Part shown: piece after piece, positions 10,601 through 19,554 of the stretch
Layout of the letters: every line of letters begins with the position of its first letter
Numbering within the stretch: position 1 is the stretch's first letter
Source: Monocercomonoides exilis
Lineage: Eukaryota; Preaxostyla; Oxymonadida; Polymastigidae
Assembly: GCA_001643675.2 (NCBI GenBank)
Contig: LSRY02000005.1
Location: 560,501 to 624,500, forward strand
DNA length: 64,000 nt
Direction: 5' to 3'
Notes under the pieces: generated by a model
What the model saw: the letters and a program-made list of their open reading frames with translations, nothing else
Database searches by the model: none
Told to the model about the DNA's origin: nothing
Translations under genes and position numbers: made by a program

Positions 10601-13600
10601 CCTTTCCTGTTCGAAGAAGCCTCGCTTGAATTCGCACTTTCATCTTCCTCTTCCCCTTCCTCATCTTCCTCATCGGAATTATCTTCGTCATCATCGGCAT
10701 CACCTTCAGAAGAGGAAGAATCAACCATTCTTCGCTTCCCTTTCACTGCTCTCACATTTCTTCGACTTCCACTTGCCTTATCCTTTTGGCTTTTATTTGA
10801 CTTCCCTTTTTCTTTCTTCTTCTGCTCTCGTTTTTTCTTTTCCTCTTCCTTCTGCTTCGTCATCTCCATTTCAATCTTCTTCTCTTCCAGCGCCTCTTGC
10901 TGCAGATGTTGCATCACCTCCATCGTGAAGAAGTCGCTGTTCCCTGTTTTGTATCGCTTCCCCAGAAACGTGTGGAAGTCAAACGGATCGACAGTCACCA
11001 CAGACGAGCCTGCAATCTTCGCTTCCTCTGCATGGCCATCAGCAGACACGGAAGAAGGAGACAAAGACAGAGACACGTTGGCTGAAAAAGGCAAAGTGGA
11101 AGATGATGCTGATGAAGAGGCTGATGAAGATGACTGAATGAGAGACAGCAGCGTCTGCGCATCGTCAGATGAAGAAGTTGCCATGAATTCACTGGAACCA
11201 GAACTGTGATGCGATGATTCATTGGCTGCTTCGCAATGACTCGATTTCTCAACTTCCTTCAGAGAGAAAAGAGCAGCATCAGGCGATGCAGACGCAGGCT
11301 GCTCAGAAAACAGCGGAGATGGAGAAGGCGAAAGTGTTGGAGTCAGCATTCCAGATGAAGTGGACGATGAAGTGTCTGCAGGTGAAATGTCTTCATTGGT
11401 GTCTGCCAGGGCACGCTGTGGCGACGGTGCAACCAGCACAGGACTGGAAGATTTGGTTGAGGCAGAGTAGTTGGTTAATGCCATTGTCGCTCCCTCGTTC
11501 TCTCTTTGCACATTCAACAAGTCTTTATCTTCTTCTTTCGCTGGCTCATCTTTCGCTTCCATCTGCTTCGTCGACTGCCTCTCGCCTTGCTCCAATCGCT
11601 GACTCCCCTCCTTTTTCCGTCGCTGCTTCTCTTCTTCCTCGCTGATGATTTTCCTCGCTGTCTCCAGCGCACTTTCTGCAATCCCATCGATCACCCACTG
11701 CGGCACCTCCACATCCACCCCTGTGGTGTCATCAACAATCACACTCTTCGCACCAAACGCCACAATCTCACTCAAATCAGACGATGTCATCTGGTCCAAG
11801 TCATTCAGCGTGGGGTCTTCGTCTCCATCTTCTCCTTCCCCTGCTGCACTCCACTCCTCATCCCCTGCCCCTTTCTTCCCTTTCTTTTTCCGCCCTTTCC
11901 ACTCTCTCCCATCGTCTCTCAGAACCAGCGCCCCCATCACCTGCTTCCGCTCAGCCATCTGCACAACCCGCTCTTCACACGTGTTCCGGCAGATCAGCCG
12001 GAACACCTTCACACTCCTCGTCTGCCCCAGCCGATGCGCCCTGTCCTGCGCCTGCTTGTCCACCGTGGGGTTCCAGTCTGTGTCATACAGAATCACCACA
12101 TCTGCTGCCTGCAGGTTCAGCCCCAGCCCACCCGCTCGCGTGCTGATCAGGAATATCCACGGCGACTGCTGCAGCTGAAGATACGGATCCGTAAACTGAT
12201 TGAGTGTATGCGACTTCTGCGAAGACTGGTTTGAGAAAGAAGCAGCATCAGCATCTTTTTGCTGAGAATCGCTTTTCGCTTCATCAGCGCTGCTATTGCT
12301 GGGTGCTTTGTAATGCACATCATTCCTGTTGAACTTCGCAATGTCGAACACTCGCCGTGCCAAGGATGTCGAGCCATCCAGTCTCAAATACTGAAATCCT
12401 CTCTGAGAACAATACTCCTCCAATATATCCAAAGTCTGTGTGAATTGCGAATAAATCAACACTTTGTGTATTCGTTCGGGTTCAGAAGACGACTTCTGTT
12501 CTGCCGAAGTTGAAGTGACTGAAGAAGAAACTGTTTGCTTGTCGTCTTTTATGTCAGATTGACCAGATAGAATTCCAGTTTCAACTTTTGATGATTCTAT
12601 GGTTTCCTTTGAGAGATCAATTTTCAACTCGTTTCCTTCATCAACAGCCTTTTCGTCGATGCTGTTTTCAATTGAGTCATTGGCTGCTCGCAAAAGCAAT
12701 TCGTCGCCCTCATCTTTCAGCTTGCCAAATTCCATCTCATCAGCCAAAAATTCTGTTTCGTCATTTCTCAAGTTCATTTTCCGAGTTGTTGCAAAACTGC
12801 TTCCTGTCTGTCTTCCTCTTCCTTGTCCTCTCCTTCTGCCTCTTCCTCTTCCTCTGCCTTCTCTTAGCCTCTGCTCTTCCTTCTCCTTCTTCTTTTGATC
12901 CTCAATCTCAAGTCTTAATCTCTTTTCTTCCTTCTCCATTTCCTTTCTTTCCTCCTTCTCTCTCTTTAACCTAAGCTTTCTTTGCTCTCTTTCCCACTTC
13001 CTTTCTCCTCGTTCCTTCCACTTAAACAGATCTTTCCCTCCAAACAACACTTCCCCTTCTGTCTGCGATTCAATGCGGTCGTTCTCTTCCTTCATCTTCG
13101 TCAGCAGTTCATCCAACACTCTTAGCTTTCCTGACGATCTTATCAGAGCTTCTACACTCCAATCAACCTCCTCTTCGTTTTCATTCTCCTGCTGCTTGTC
13201 TTCTCTGAATCCATCGTTCTTCAATGAATTCACCTCTTTCTGTGCTCTGCTTTTGCTTCTTCCTTCTTTTGATGGTAATTTCGTTTCATTCCCGTCTCGC
13301 AGTGTTCCGTCTTGCGATATGTTCATTTGATCGTTGCTGAGGAACAGATACGGATGATTGCAGCACTTTCTCAAAGCAATAAGCAGATTAGACAGCGATG
13401 TTTTGAGAGGCGGTGAAGGAGATGGTGAAGGCGTGGGAGTGGGTGATGGAGAAGCAGATCGAACAGAAGGAGAGGAAGGAGCAGATGGAGATGGAGACAG
13501 AGATTCAAATGGATCAGGCGAATCACTCGGAGAAATCGGAGGCTCAGAAGGAGTAGAAGTTTCATCTTCTCTTTCTTCTTCTTCTTGGAACTTCATTTCT

Positions 13601-16200
13601 CGCTCGCTTTCTCTTTTCTGCTCTTTTTCTCTCTCTTCCTCCTCTTTCTCCCTTTCCTTCACAGCTAAACTCAGCAATCCTGCATTCATTTCAAGAAGCC
13701 TCTTATAAAAATGCACCTGCATCCTCGACAGAGGAACATACACTTTTACTTCAGCTTTTGGAGGAAGATTCAGAACTTGGCTCTTTAGTCGTCGAAGCAT
13801 CACCCGCTTAAGAAGAAGATGAGCAGCTCGCATAAGCGACAGATCAATGACATTCGAATTGGAACTGGAAGAGAAAGACGAAGAAGCTGATGAAGATTGG
13901 TCGTATGCATCCAGTCCGTGATCAAACACATGAGCAGAGACTAGCACTTCTGGATACAAAAAGTTCAGAAACGCCCACAGCTCATGCATGTTGTTCTGAA
14001 GTGGTGTTCCAATCAGCAGCAGCCGTCTCATTGACCTCAAGCGCCTAATGGCCTGCCCAACAAGCGTCCTTTCTGATTTGATGCGCTGACACTCGTCCAG
14101 AATGATGTAGCTCCACATCTGATGCTGCAGCCATCCTTCGCATGACAGCATCATATCGTATGTGGTGATCACTACATCAATTGTCGGGTCTCTTTGAAAC
14201 GTTCTCATCTGCTTTTCACGCTCCACATTCGGCCCATGCAACTGCTGCACCTTCAGTGACGGAGTCCACCGCGCCAGCTCCGCCTGCCACGTCGGCAGCA
14301 CAGAAAGCGGAGAAACAATCAGATGCGGCCCGCCTTCGCCCCGCTCGTTCTTCAGCGCAGCCAGAAACGCACACACCTGCACTGTCTTTCCCAGCCCCAT
14401 TTCGTCTCCGAGAATTCCACCTGAGCCGTTGTCGTGCTGCTTCAGCAGCCAGCACACCCCCTCCCGCTGATACGGGCGGAGTGGAGCTGTGAGGAATGGA
14501 GGAGATGGAGAAGTTGTGATAGATAGCTCTGATGGATGAACTGTTGGAACAGGGACAGATTGGGGAGGGTGTCCTTCATTTGTTGCTTTGTTCGATTCAA
14601 CTGATGAGGTTGCTTCAGTTTTAACATCTGTTTGCGCTATTTCAGTTGTTGAATGAGAATTTGGCCCTGATGTTGCAGTTGATGTTGGAATATCCATTTC
14701 ATTTTCTTCATCCTTTGTTTCTTCATTTGACTGTGTAACACTGTTATCTGATGCCTTCAGTAAATCTTGCATCTCGCTCTCCTTCTTCTGCAGCAGCTCT
14801 TTCCTCATCTCTTCTCTTCTGTCCTCCAACCGCTTCTTTTCTTCCGCTTTGAGCATCAGCCATTGCTGCTCAGGCACCCCAGGGATATGCACTTCATTCA
14901 GATCGATGCGCACTCCTTTCTTTTTCTTCTCAATCAGCTCCTTCACAGCTTCCATCACAGCGCCATGATCAAGCCCGGCTCTGTGGCACATCCTCAGCAG
15001 CAACGCTCCTTCCAGGTTGCGATCAACTGGACGCAAAAAGGGAACAAACACATCCCAATTCAGCGCATAGAACAGAATTCGTGTCCAGTAGAAGTGCTTT
15101 TGCTTCAGCGGATCGCTTGAGGGACGTCGTGTCGTTCGCTTTGGCAGCGGCATTGCCAAAGACTCGGAGGATTCTCCGGCTGAGGCCTGTGGTTGGCTTT
15201 TAACAGGGGCTGGAGGTGGAGTTGGCGGTATTGAATAGGAAAGGGCAAAAGACAGGGCGGATGAAAATATCGGTGTTGTGAGTGTTGGAGGATGGCGAAG
15301 CAATTGAGATGGATCATTGCGCAAATATCGAAACAGCGGATGTCCAACAGTAGTTGCCAATTTGCGAAACTGCTGAAGAAGATGAAGAAACTGCTCTTGC
15401 GCTGATTCTGGCAATTTTTTGAATCCGTCAGAAATTGTTAAATATGAAAGAGAAACAAGTGAGCGAGAAAGTGATTGAACCGCTGATTCTTCAGCTGGAG
15501 AAAACAAATGAGATCTCGATCGCAAAGAAATTTCGTTACTAAATTGAAGTTCGAATTGCTGATGAGGTTTTTCTTGTTCCTCCTTTTTATTTGACAGAAT
15601 AAAAGAATAGATCTCATCCAAGATCTCAGGAGAACGCAAATTCTTTGTTTGATCTTTGTGAGCATAATTCCCTCTCCTTTTTGTTCGAGTGGGCAAACTT
15701 GGAGAAGGATTTTGTAATTTTGTTGAATATTGAGGCCTTTGATAAGCGCTTGAAGATAAAGAAGGAATCTGAGGAAATGAAGGAAATGTATTTTGAGGCT
15801 TCACGATATTTGTTTGATTTTGTGAGCCTAGTGGCTTAAAATTAAATTGGGTTGGTTGTTGAATTCCAGCATATGGCAGAAAGTTTTGCTGAAATGGAGG
15901 AGAAGGATTTGGGCGAAGGTTTTGCGTTTCAAATAAAGGCATTGGTAGTTGAGGAGGAATAGGCGGTACGCGCATAGAAGGTACTTGAGAGAATCCTCCA
16001 ATAAAATTTTCTTGCCTTCGCGGAGGGCTAAGTTCAACGATTTTTCGCTGAACAGGTTTTTTAGGTTTTGGCTTTGCTTTTGCATAAACTACAGGTCTTT
16101 GAAAATTTTCTGCGAACATTTTTGTATTGAATGGAATTGGAGCTGTAGGAACAGCTCCGGCATTTTGAATGATTCCGGGATAAAAATAGTTCGGCAACAT
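7675..16200 (-). CDS. SNF2/ISWI-family ATP-dependent chromatin remodeller with PHD-like zinc-binding region
   Basis: Predicted nuclear DNA translocase of 2841 residues. Lobe 1 begins near residue 572 (LRPYQREGVCW), with Walker A GDEMGLGKT (nt ~14382-14412) and DECQ in place of DEAH (nt ~14088). Lobe 2 has KCCNHPYLF, KVLIYSQFTQTLDI (~1250), TRAGGLGLN (~1353) and DRAHRLGQTR (~1386). LPPKAEVKVYV followed by RKCCNHPYLF is ISWI/CHD-like. Charged insertions expand the region between ISWI blocks to several hundred residues, far longer than usual. A CxxC/H-rich PHD-like segment lies at about 2357-2460 (nt 8820-9130), and the rest is acidic/basic low complexity. The frame opens upstream to 16347, but I chose the Met at 16200 because the extra 49 codons are AT-rich and unlike protein. 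It diverges from the prenyltransferase gene at 16379. Exact subfamily uncertain. Confidence 0.85.
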   Translation of the reverse strand: MLPNYFYPGIIQNAGAVPTAPIPFNTKMFAENFQRPVVYAKAKPKPKKPVQRKIVELSPPRRQENFIGGFSQVPSMRVPPIPPQLPMPLFETQNLRPNPSPPFQQNFLPYAGIQQPTQFNFKPLGSQNQTNIVKPQNTFPSFPQIPSLSSSAYQRPQYSTKLQNPSPSLPTRTKRRGNYAHKDQTKNLRSPEILDEIYSFILSNKKEEQEKPHQQFELQFSNEISLRSRSHLFSPAEESAVQSLSRSLVSLSYLTISDGFKKLPESAQEQFLHLLQQFRKLATTVGHPLFRYLRNDPSQLLRHPPTLTTPIFSSALSFALSYSIPPTPPPAPVKSQPQASAGESSESLAMPLPKRTTRRPSSDPLKQKHFYWTRILFYALNWDVFVPFLRPVDRNLEGALLLRMCHRAGLDHGAVMEAVKELIEKKKKGVRIDLNEVHIPGVPEQQWLMLKAEEKKRLEDRREEMRKELLQKKESEMQDLLKASDNSVTQSNEETKDEENEMDIPTSTATSGPNSHSTTEIAQTDVKTEATSSVESNKATNEGHPPQSVPVPTVHPSELSITTSPSPPFLTAPLRPYQREGVCWLLKQHDNGSGGILGDEMGLGKTVQVCAFLAALKNERGEGGPHLIVSPLSVLPTWQAELARWTPSLKVQQLHGPNVEREKQMRTFQRDPTIDVVITTYDMMLSCEGWLQHQMWSYIILDECQRIKSERTLVGQAIRRLRSMRRLLLIGTPLQNNMHELWAFLNFLYPEVLVSAHVFDHGLDAYDQSSSASSSFSSSSNSNVIDLSLMRAAHLLLKRVMLRRLKSQVLNLPPKAEVKVYVPLSRMQVHFYKRLLEMNAGLLSLAVKEREKEEEEREKEQKRESEREMKFQEEEEREDETSTPSEPPISPSDSPDPFESLSPSPSAPSSPSVRSASPSPTPTPSPSPSPPLKTSLSNLLIALRKCCNHPYLFLSNDQMNISQDGTLRDGNETKLPSKEGRSKSRAQKEVNSLKNDGFREDKQQENENEEEVDWSVEALIRSSGKLRVLDELLTKMKEENDRIESQTEGEVLFGGKDLFKWKERGERKWEREQRKLRLKREKEERKEMEKEEKRLRLEIEDQKKKEKEEQRLREGRGRGRGRRRGQGRGRQTGSSFATTRKMNLRNDETEFLADEMEFGKLKDEGDELLLRAANDSIENSIDEKAVDEGNELKIDLSKETIESSKVETGILSGQSDIKDDKQTVSSSVTSTSAEQKSSSEPERIHKVLIYSQFTQTLDILEEYCSQRGFQYLRLDGSTSLARRVFDIAKFNRNDVHYKAPSNSSADEAKSDSQQKDADAASFSNQSSQKSHTLNQFTDPYLQLQQSPWIFLISTRAGGLGLNLQAADVVILYDTDWNPTVDKQAQDRAHRLGQTRSVKVFRLICRNTCEERVVQMAERKQVMGALVLRDDGREWKGRKKKGKKGAGDEEWSAAGEGEDGDEDPTLNDLDQMTSSDLSEIVAFGAKSVIVDDTTGVDVEVPQWVIDGIAESALETARKIISEEEEKQRRKKEGSQRLEQGERQSTKQMEAKDEPAKEEDKDLLNVQRENEGATMALTNYSASTKSSSPVLVAPSPQRALADTNEDISPADTSSSTSSGMLTPTLSPSPSPLFSEQPASASPDAALFSLKEVEKSSHCEAANESSHHSSGSSEFMATSSSDDAQTLLSLIQSSSSASSSASSSTLPFSANVSLSLSPSSVSADGHAEEAKIAGSSVVTVDPFDFHTFLGKRYKTGNSDFFTMEVMQHLQQEALEEKKIEMEMTKQKEEEKKKREQKKKEKGKSNKSQKDKASGSRRNVRAVKGKRRMVDSSSSEGDADDDEDNSDEEDEEGEEEDESANSSEASSNRKGKKAKKGSTKNKKKVEKKQKQKKGNDSSNENENENESDAVEEGLEGSEGDGEEDGEDEDYSLAAASEMVEEDRKKRERAIWREKRARMQRKNKSMVISVVVEGVGRVQVSRWAVEEERREKEIEEMRRRERLEKEMKRKKVKHVGYCVFCQRGLEEDSPVTERKERKEREGREKKERADMAREEKNQRERERKKQEEEIKRREKEKERELEREKEKERRIQESQNRASEEQKTKDELSESDDSPFFDEDKECNDETKGDAAQMDSDPFEEVSENESEDDLFSPPSPAPSRSASGSRARSSLSVPVVSTRSLRSSTVSTRPTKEAQLATQLIEGMKNQLELLCNMMKEEEDRKEKEKREKREKEGEASAETHQLEKAGNEEANQSNNSECKANEENESVNPEANADACVSSLSSAAAPSKESDNKTEAQTLQTTATDFAPTSPSHTNTSSEPLPGSVKTPFTTNNSTASCAKPGVPMNKHRPQLRKPIVHTKKSIPGVYKGRHSISCHQCPSAMHTDCYMEAAARLPTRFICLHHRCCVCDRSGAEAEGLLLRCLFCPYSWCHECVEEGFVPIEGYSALERFGYKTPKTYSFICCSSCLEKSDEERGWPEGEREETEDESDDEGDGEEDDDIEAVEGMKEGEKGAEMEATDIFKTKNRNEKSKANMERKNKRGAPARTERKRTSESREEETIESGAGEEEGGCFKTRHTEKTCYHKSKQKPKTAADKSGGKGSRNKKGGKGEVKEEDEKDEEDEEEDGDEDENFENEEDESKESEEYKEEEEEVEEVEEVEEEEEDDDDDNDNDNAKVSKYNKRKIKHACSKAKNSKGGGKTIRADRLSKRQLTRTLDAKTNKSEEGKRSEITESGKDKMKRFGKTDYEGKKIEREFESEGECDDSFLSNISSNDDKHNISKRKMAKDKETKRQHASDINEEIGIDSSFEEDDDRKEEDDDEYVDKKLKINKSKDSAKNSRRRKRK

Positions 16201-16378
16201 GATCTTGACTAATAACTCATTTTTTTCTTCTTTAAAATGTTTTTGAAAAAAACATGAAAATCTTTTTTCAACAACAATAATTTTATGATTGAGAGAAAAA
16301 ATCAATTTTGAAAATAATGATGTCTTTTTAGTTATGGTTAGAAACAATTTTTGATCATTATTTATCGTTTAACAAGCA
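16201..16378. promoter_or_regulatory. Short divergent intergenic region, probable bidirectional promoter
   Basis: Only 178 bp separate the preferred start codons of the remodeller (minus) and the prenyltransferase beta subunit (plus). The segment is very AT-rich, with poly-T/poly-A tracts. Both genes must be transcribed from here, so promoter elements are inferred; no defined motif was recognised. Confidence 0.4.
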
Positions 16379-18994
16379 ATGCAGTTGGATCCTTTGCTGC
16401 AAAAACATATTTCCTTTTTTTATACTCTCATATTTTCACCTTTACCCTCGGTATATGTTGGAAACGATTCAATTAGGACAACATTTGTTCAATTCGGAAT
16501 AACGGGATTAGCTTCTCTGAACAGCTTGTCTATTTTATCAGAAACAGAAAAGCAAAGTGTTAGAAACTGGCTTATTTCGTGCTATTTACCTGGAAATGTT
16601 GAAATTGGAAAAAAATTACCAGAAAACATTATTCCTTCAGGGTTCAGGGGCTGTACATCTAGCGGAAATATTTTCGATGCAGTTAATGTATAAAATATAT
16701 TTATTAATGCTATGCATTTATCATTTTTCATTCTTTTGAAAATTTTCATTTGCAAAGCCTTCAAAGCAAGTCAGTTCAAATGATTATGCAACAATTTCAT
16801 CAACTTACTCATCGCTTTTATCGCTCAAAATGCTATATCCGAATGAGCCTCTTTCAAATTTTGTAAATACAAAGCAAATTGCTTACGATCTCAAGTTTTA
16901 TCAAAATGAAGACGGAAGGTTTGAATTTGATTTGAAAAAAATCTTTTTGTAACTTGTTCAATTATTTTTTTAAAAAAAAAAAATAGTTTTAACTCAGAGC
17001 CAACGGCATCAGATTCTGACGCGCGAATGTGTTTTTGTGCATGTGCATGTGCTTATTTATGCGGAAAAGATTTTGATAGTATTGACAAAGAAAAACTTAT
17101 TAATCATCTTCTCTCGCTGCAATCATATGAAGGGGGATTTGGCGGACGAGCAGGGAACGAGGCGCATGCAGGATATACATTTTGTGTAGTTGCTGCGCTG
17201 AGCATGTTGGGCGCCCTTGATCGAATTCGAGACAGAGTGTCGTTGGAGTGGTGGTGCTTGCAGAGGCAGAGAAGAAGGGGCTTCAATGGGAGAACACAGA
17301 AGCTGGAGGACGTGTGCTACACGTGGTGGGTCGGGGCTACTCTCAAACTGCTCAATATTGGTTTGCTTTTTAATTAGAATTTAATTTAATAATTGAGTTG
17401 AAATTTTTCATTGTTATAATTGGCATTTCATATATTAAAAAATATTAACATATCATTCTTCATCACTGTTACCCACTTCACAGAGCAATTTGCATCTCCT
17501 CTTCGTCTGCTGTCTTTCATTGCAGAGTGCGAAGATTGCTTCAGTGGAGGAATCCACAAGGACGAGATGTCATTCAATCCTGATCCACTTCACAGCGGAT
17601 TGGGGGTGATGGGGATGAGCCTATTTATGGACGCTGCACAGCAGGAAGCAATGGAAATCATAGAAGACATGGAAAAACAGAACAAAGAAAGAAAAGCAGA
17701 AAGGGACAAGAAAACGGAGAATGAAAAGGAAAAAGAAGAAGAGTCAGAAAAGCCACTTCTTGAAATAATAAAAGAATACAAGAAAGAATATTTTCAAATT
17801 CCGGTTGATGATTGGTATGTTCAAGTTGATCCTTTGTCCAACCCAGAAAATGCGAGAGATATGGATGACTTTGATATTATGGAGCTGCAGGAGTTGATAG
17901 ACGCGTTTTACGCGCCTAGTTCTGAAATGGGTGATTCATCGATATTTCCTACCACATCGCCTTCATGCTGCCCATCTTCTTCCTCCTCCACGCCTTCTTC
18001 TTCTCTTTCTGAGCTTCGAACTCCCTTGTGCCAAAATAACCCCCATCTGCTGGAGTACAAGCACCACGCTTCATATTGGATTGCGACACCTCCATCGCAT
18101 CTGAACAGCAACCCGACCCTTCCGATCAAAGCATCGCTGCCTGAAGACGACGGCCGAACGCTGGTGGAAGAGCTGCGGCTCAACGTTCCGCCGAGTCTGC
18201 GGTCGTATCGCCGCTACTCTTCTGTGTACAGCGACGAGCGCGTTGTGAACAGCCGCGTGTGGGAGCTGGTTGGAAGTGGATTGTGCTTTGCAAGGAGCGA
18301 TCCACTGCTTGTGATACCAATAAGACAGGTGGATGAGAAGGATACGGAGAAGAATGAGACTTGCCAAGCTCAAAAAGTTGAATCAACAGAGAAAGGGAGC
18401 AATGAGCAGGAAACAAGTGCCAAAGAGAATGAACATGGCAACGAGGGAACTTTCAATGCTATTGAACGAGCGATGACTATTTTTACGAGGGAGATCAAGC
18501 GAAAGATGGAGATCAAGCGGAGTATGAGAGAAGGCGTCGACACTGCAGTGCCATCAGACAGCAAAGAAGGCAGTTCAGCTAGCTCTGGTGAAGCAAGCGA
18601 AAGTGAGGCAAATCAAAAGGAAAAAGAAAAAGAAGAAGAAGAAGAAGAAGAAGAAGATAAAAAAGAAGAAGAGGAAAAAGAAGAAGAGGAAAAGGAAGAT
18701 CCAAAAGCAAAATATGATCGAGAATTTGCAGAAAGAAAGAGAAAAGAAGCGGAAATTAAGCAGCACATTGAAGATGAGAAGAAGAGATTGGAGAAGATGG
18801 GCCAGCAGTTTGCTGAGATGTGTGAAAAGGAGATAAAATGCGACTGGCAAAGAAAGCGGTTCCACGATGGACTGATTATTCAATCAAAGAGGAATCAGAT
18901 GAAGGAAGAAGAAGACAGACTCAGCAACAACTTGAAAGAGTTCACAAAGGAAGCACTGAACCAACTTTCGCAGATTGGGCACAAGAATTTATGA
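16379..18994 (+). CDS. Protein geranylgeranyltransferase type I, beta subunit, with long C-terminal extension (four exons)
   Basis: Exons 16379-16681, 16758-16918, 16987-17360 and 17484-18994 join in frame to 782 residues. The family attaches a 20-carbon prenyl group to CaaX-end proteins (Rho/Rac-type GTPases) as a heterodimer with the common alpha subunit. The first ~300 residues follow the human beta-subunit order: the HxxFF/LP start, GFRG, the TYSSL repeat, YEGGFGG with HAGYTF, and DVCYTWWVGATLKLL. The zinc ligands Asp and Cys (in DVCY) and His (in PDPLHSGLG) are all present. Known beta subunits are about 350-420 residues; here ~450 further residues follow: an acidic stretch, a folded-looking part (SRVWELVGSGLCFARSDPLL) and an E/K coiled coil (nt ~18600-18980). 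Function of the extension unknown. Without splicing the gene appears as unrelated small frames. Confidence 0.85.
16682..16757 (+). other. Intron 1 of the prenyltransferase gene (76 nt)
   Basis: GTTAAT donor, TTTGCAAAG acceptor, phase 0. Removing it joins ...NIFDA to PSKQVSSNDY, which matches the family between GFRG and the next helix. AT-rich, with stops in the frame. Confidence 0.7.
16919..16986 (+). other. Intron 2 of the prenyltransferase gene (68 nt)
   Basis: GTTTGA donor, A-run then TAG acceptor, phase 2. Splicing restores NEDGSF, the family motif (LEDGSF in human). Confidence 0.85.
17361..17483 (+). other. Intron 3 of the prenyltransferase gene (123 nt)
   Basis: GTTTGC donor, CTTCACAG acceptor, phase 1. 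Splicing joins LKLLNI to EQFASPLRLL, continuing the last helices that carry the zinc-binding His. Confidence 0.8.
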
Positions 18995-19554
18995 ATTTTT
19001 GCGGTTTTGTAATGTATATTTTTTTTTCTTTTTTTCTTTAATTTATATTCACAAAGAATGAAGTGTTATAGCTTTGCTCTTAATCTTAATGATTTTTATT
19101 TTTTTAATCGGTGAAGATATTCAAAAATCAAATGCGCATGATTTTATAGAATATTTTATTATCATTTCCTCATCTTCAAATTGAAGTTTTTATTGTAAAA
19201 GAAAATTATAAAAAGTCTTTTTAAATTTGCTTCCCCAGATCAAGCTGCAAATAAATTGAGTGCGAAGTTTCGAAACCCAATTATTGCTAATGTAGATCTT
19301 TCTTAAAGAAAAGCAAAGAAACTTAAAAAAAATGCTTAAAAATATTCACATACGTTCCTCTGGAACGCAGCAGACGTTTGACAAAACACAAAAGATAAAC
19401 TAACCGCAAATTACAACTCAAAAACAATGCTAACCAGATAATGGAACAAACAAATAAAAAAAGAAAAGGAAAAGGAAATGAATAAATGAATGAATGAAAA
19501 GATATGATCATGTAAAAAACTCAAATTCTTTCAAATAAAGAGAAGCAAAGCTAA
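18995..19554. other. Convergent intergenic region
   Basis: AT-rich spacer between the 3' ends of the prenyltransferase (+) and lipin (-) genes. It must hold both transcript ends. No repeat, RNA gene or ORF of interest was seen. Confidence 0.55.

Noticed and set aside
16201-16347. 49 extra codons at the start of the SNF2 frame
   Set aside because: AT-rich, Phe/Lys/Ile-rich sequence more like 5' flank; the Met at 16200 begins a plausible protein.
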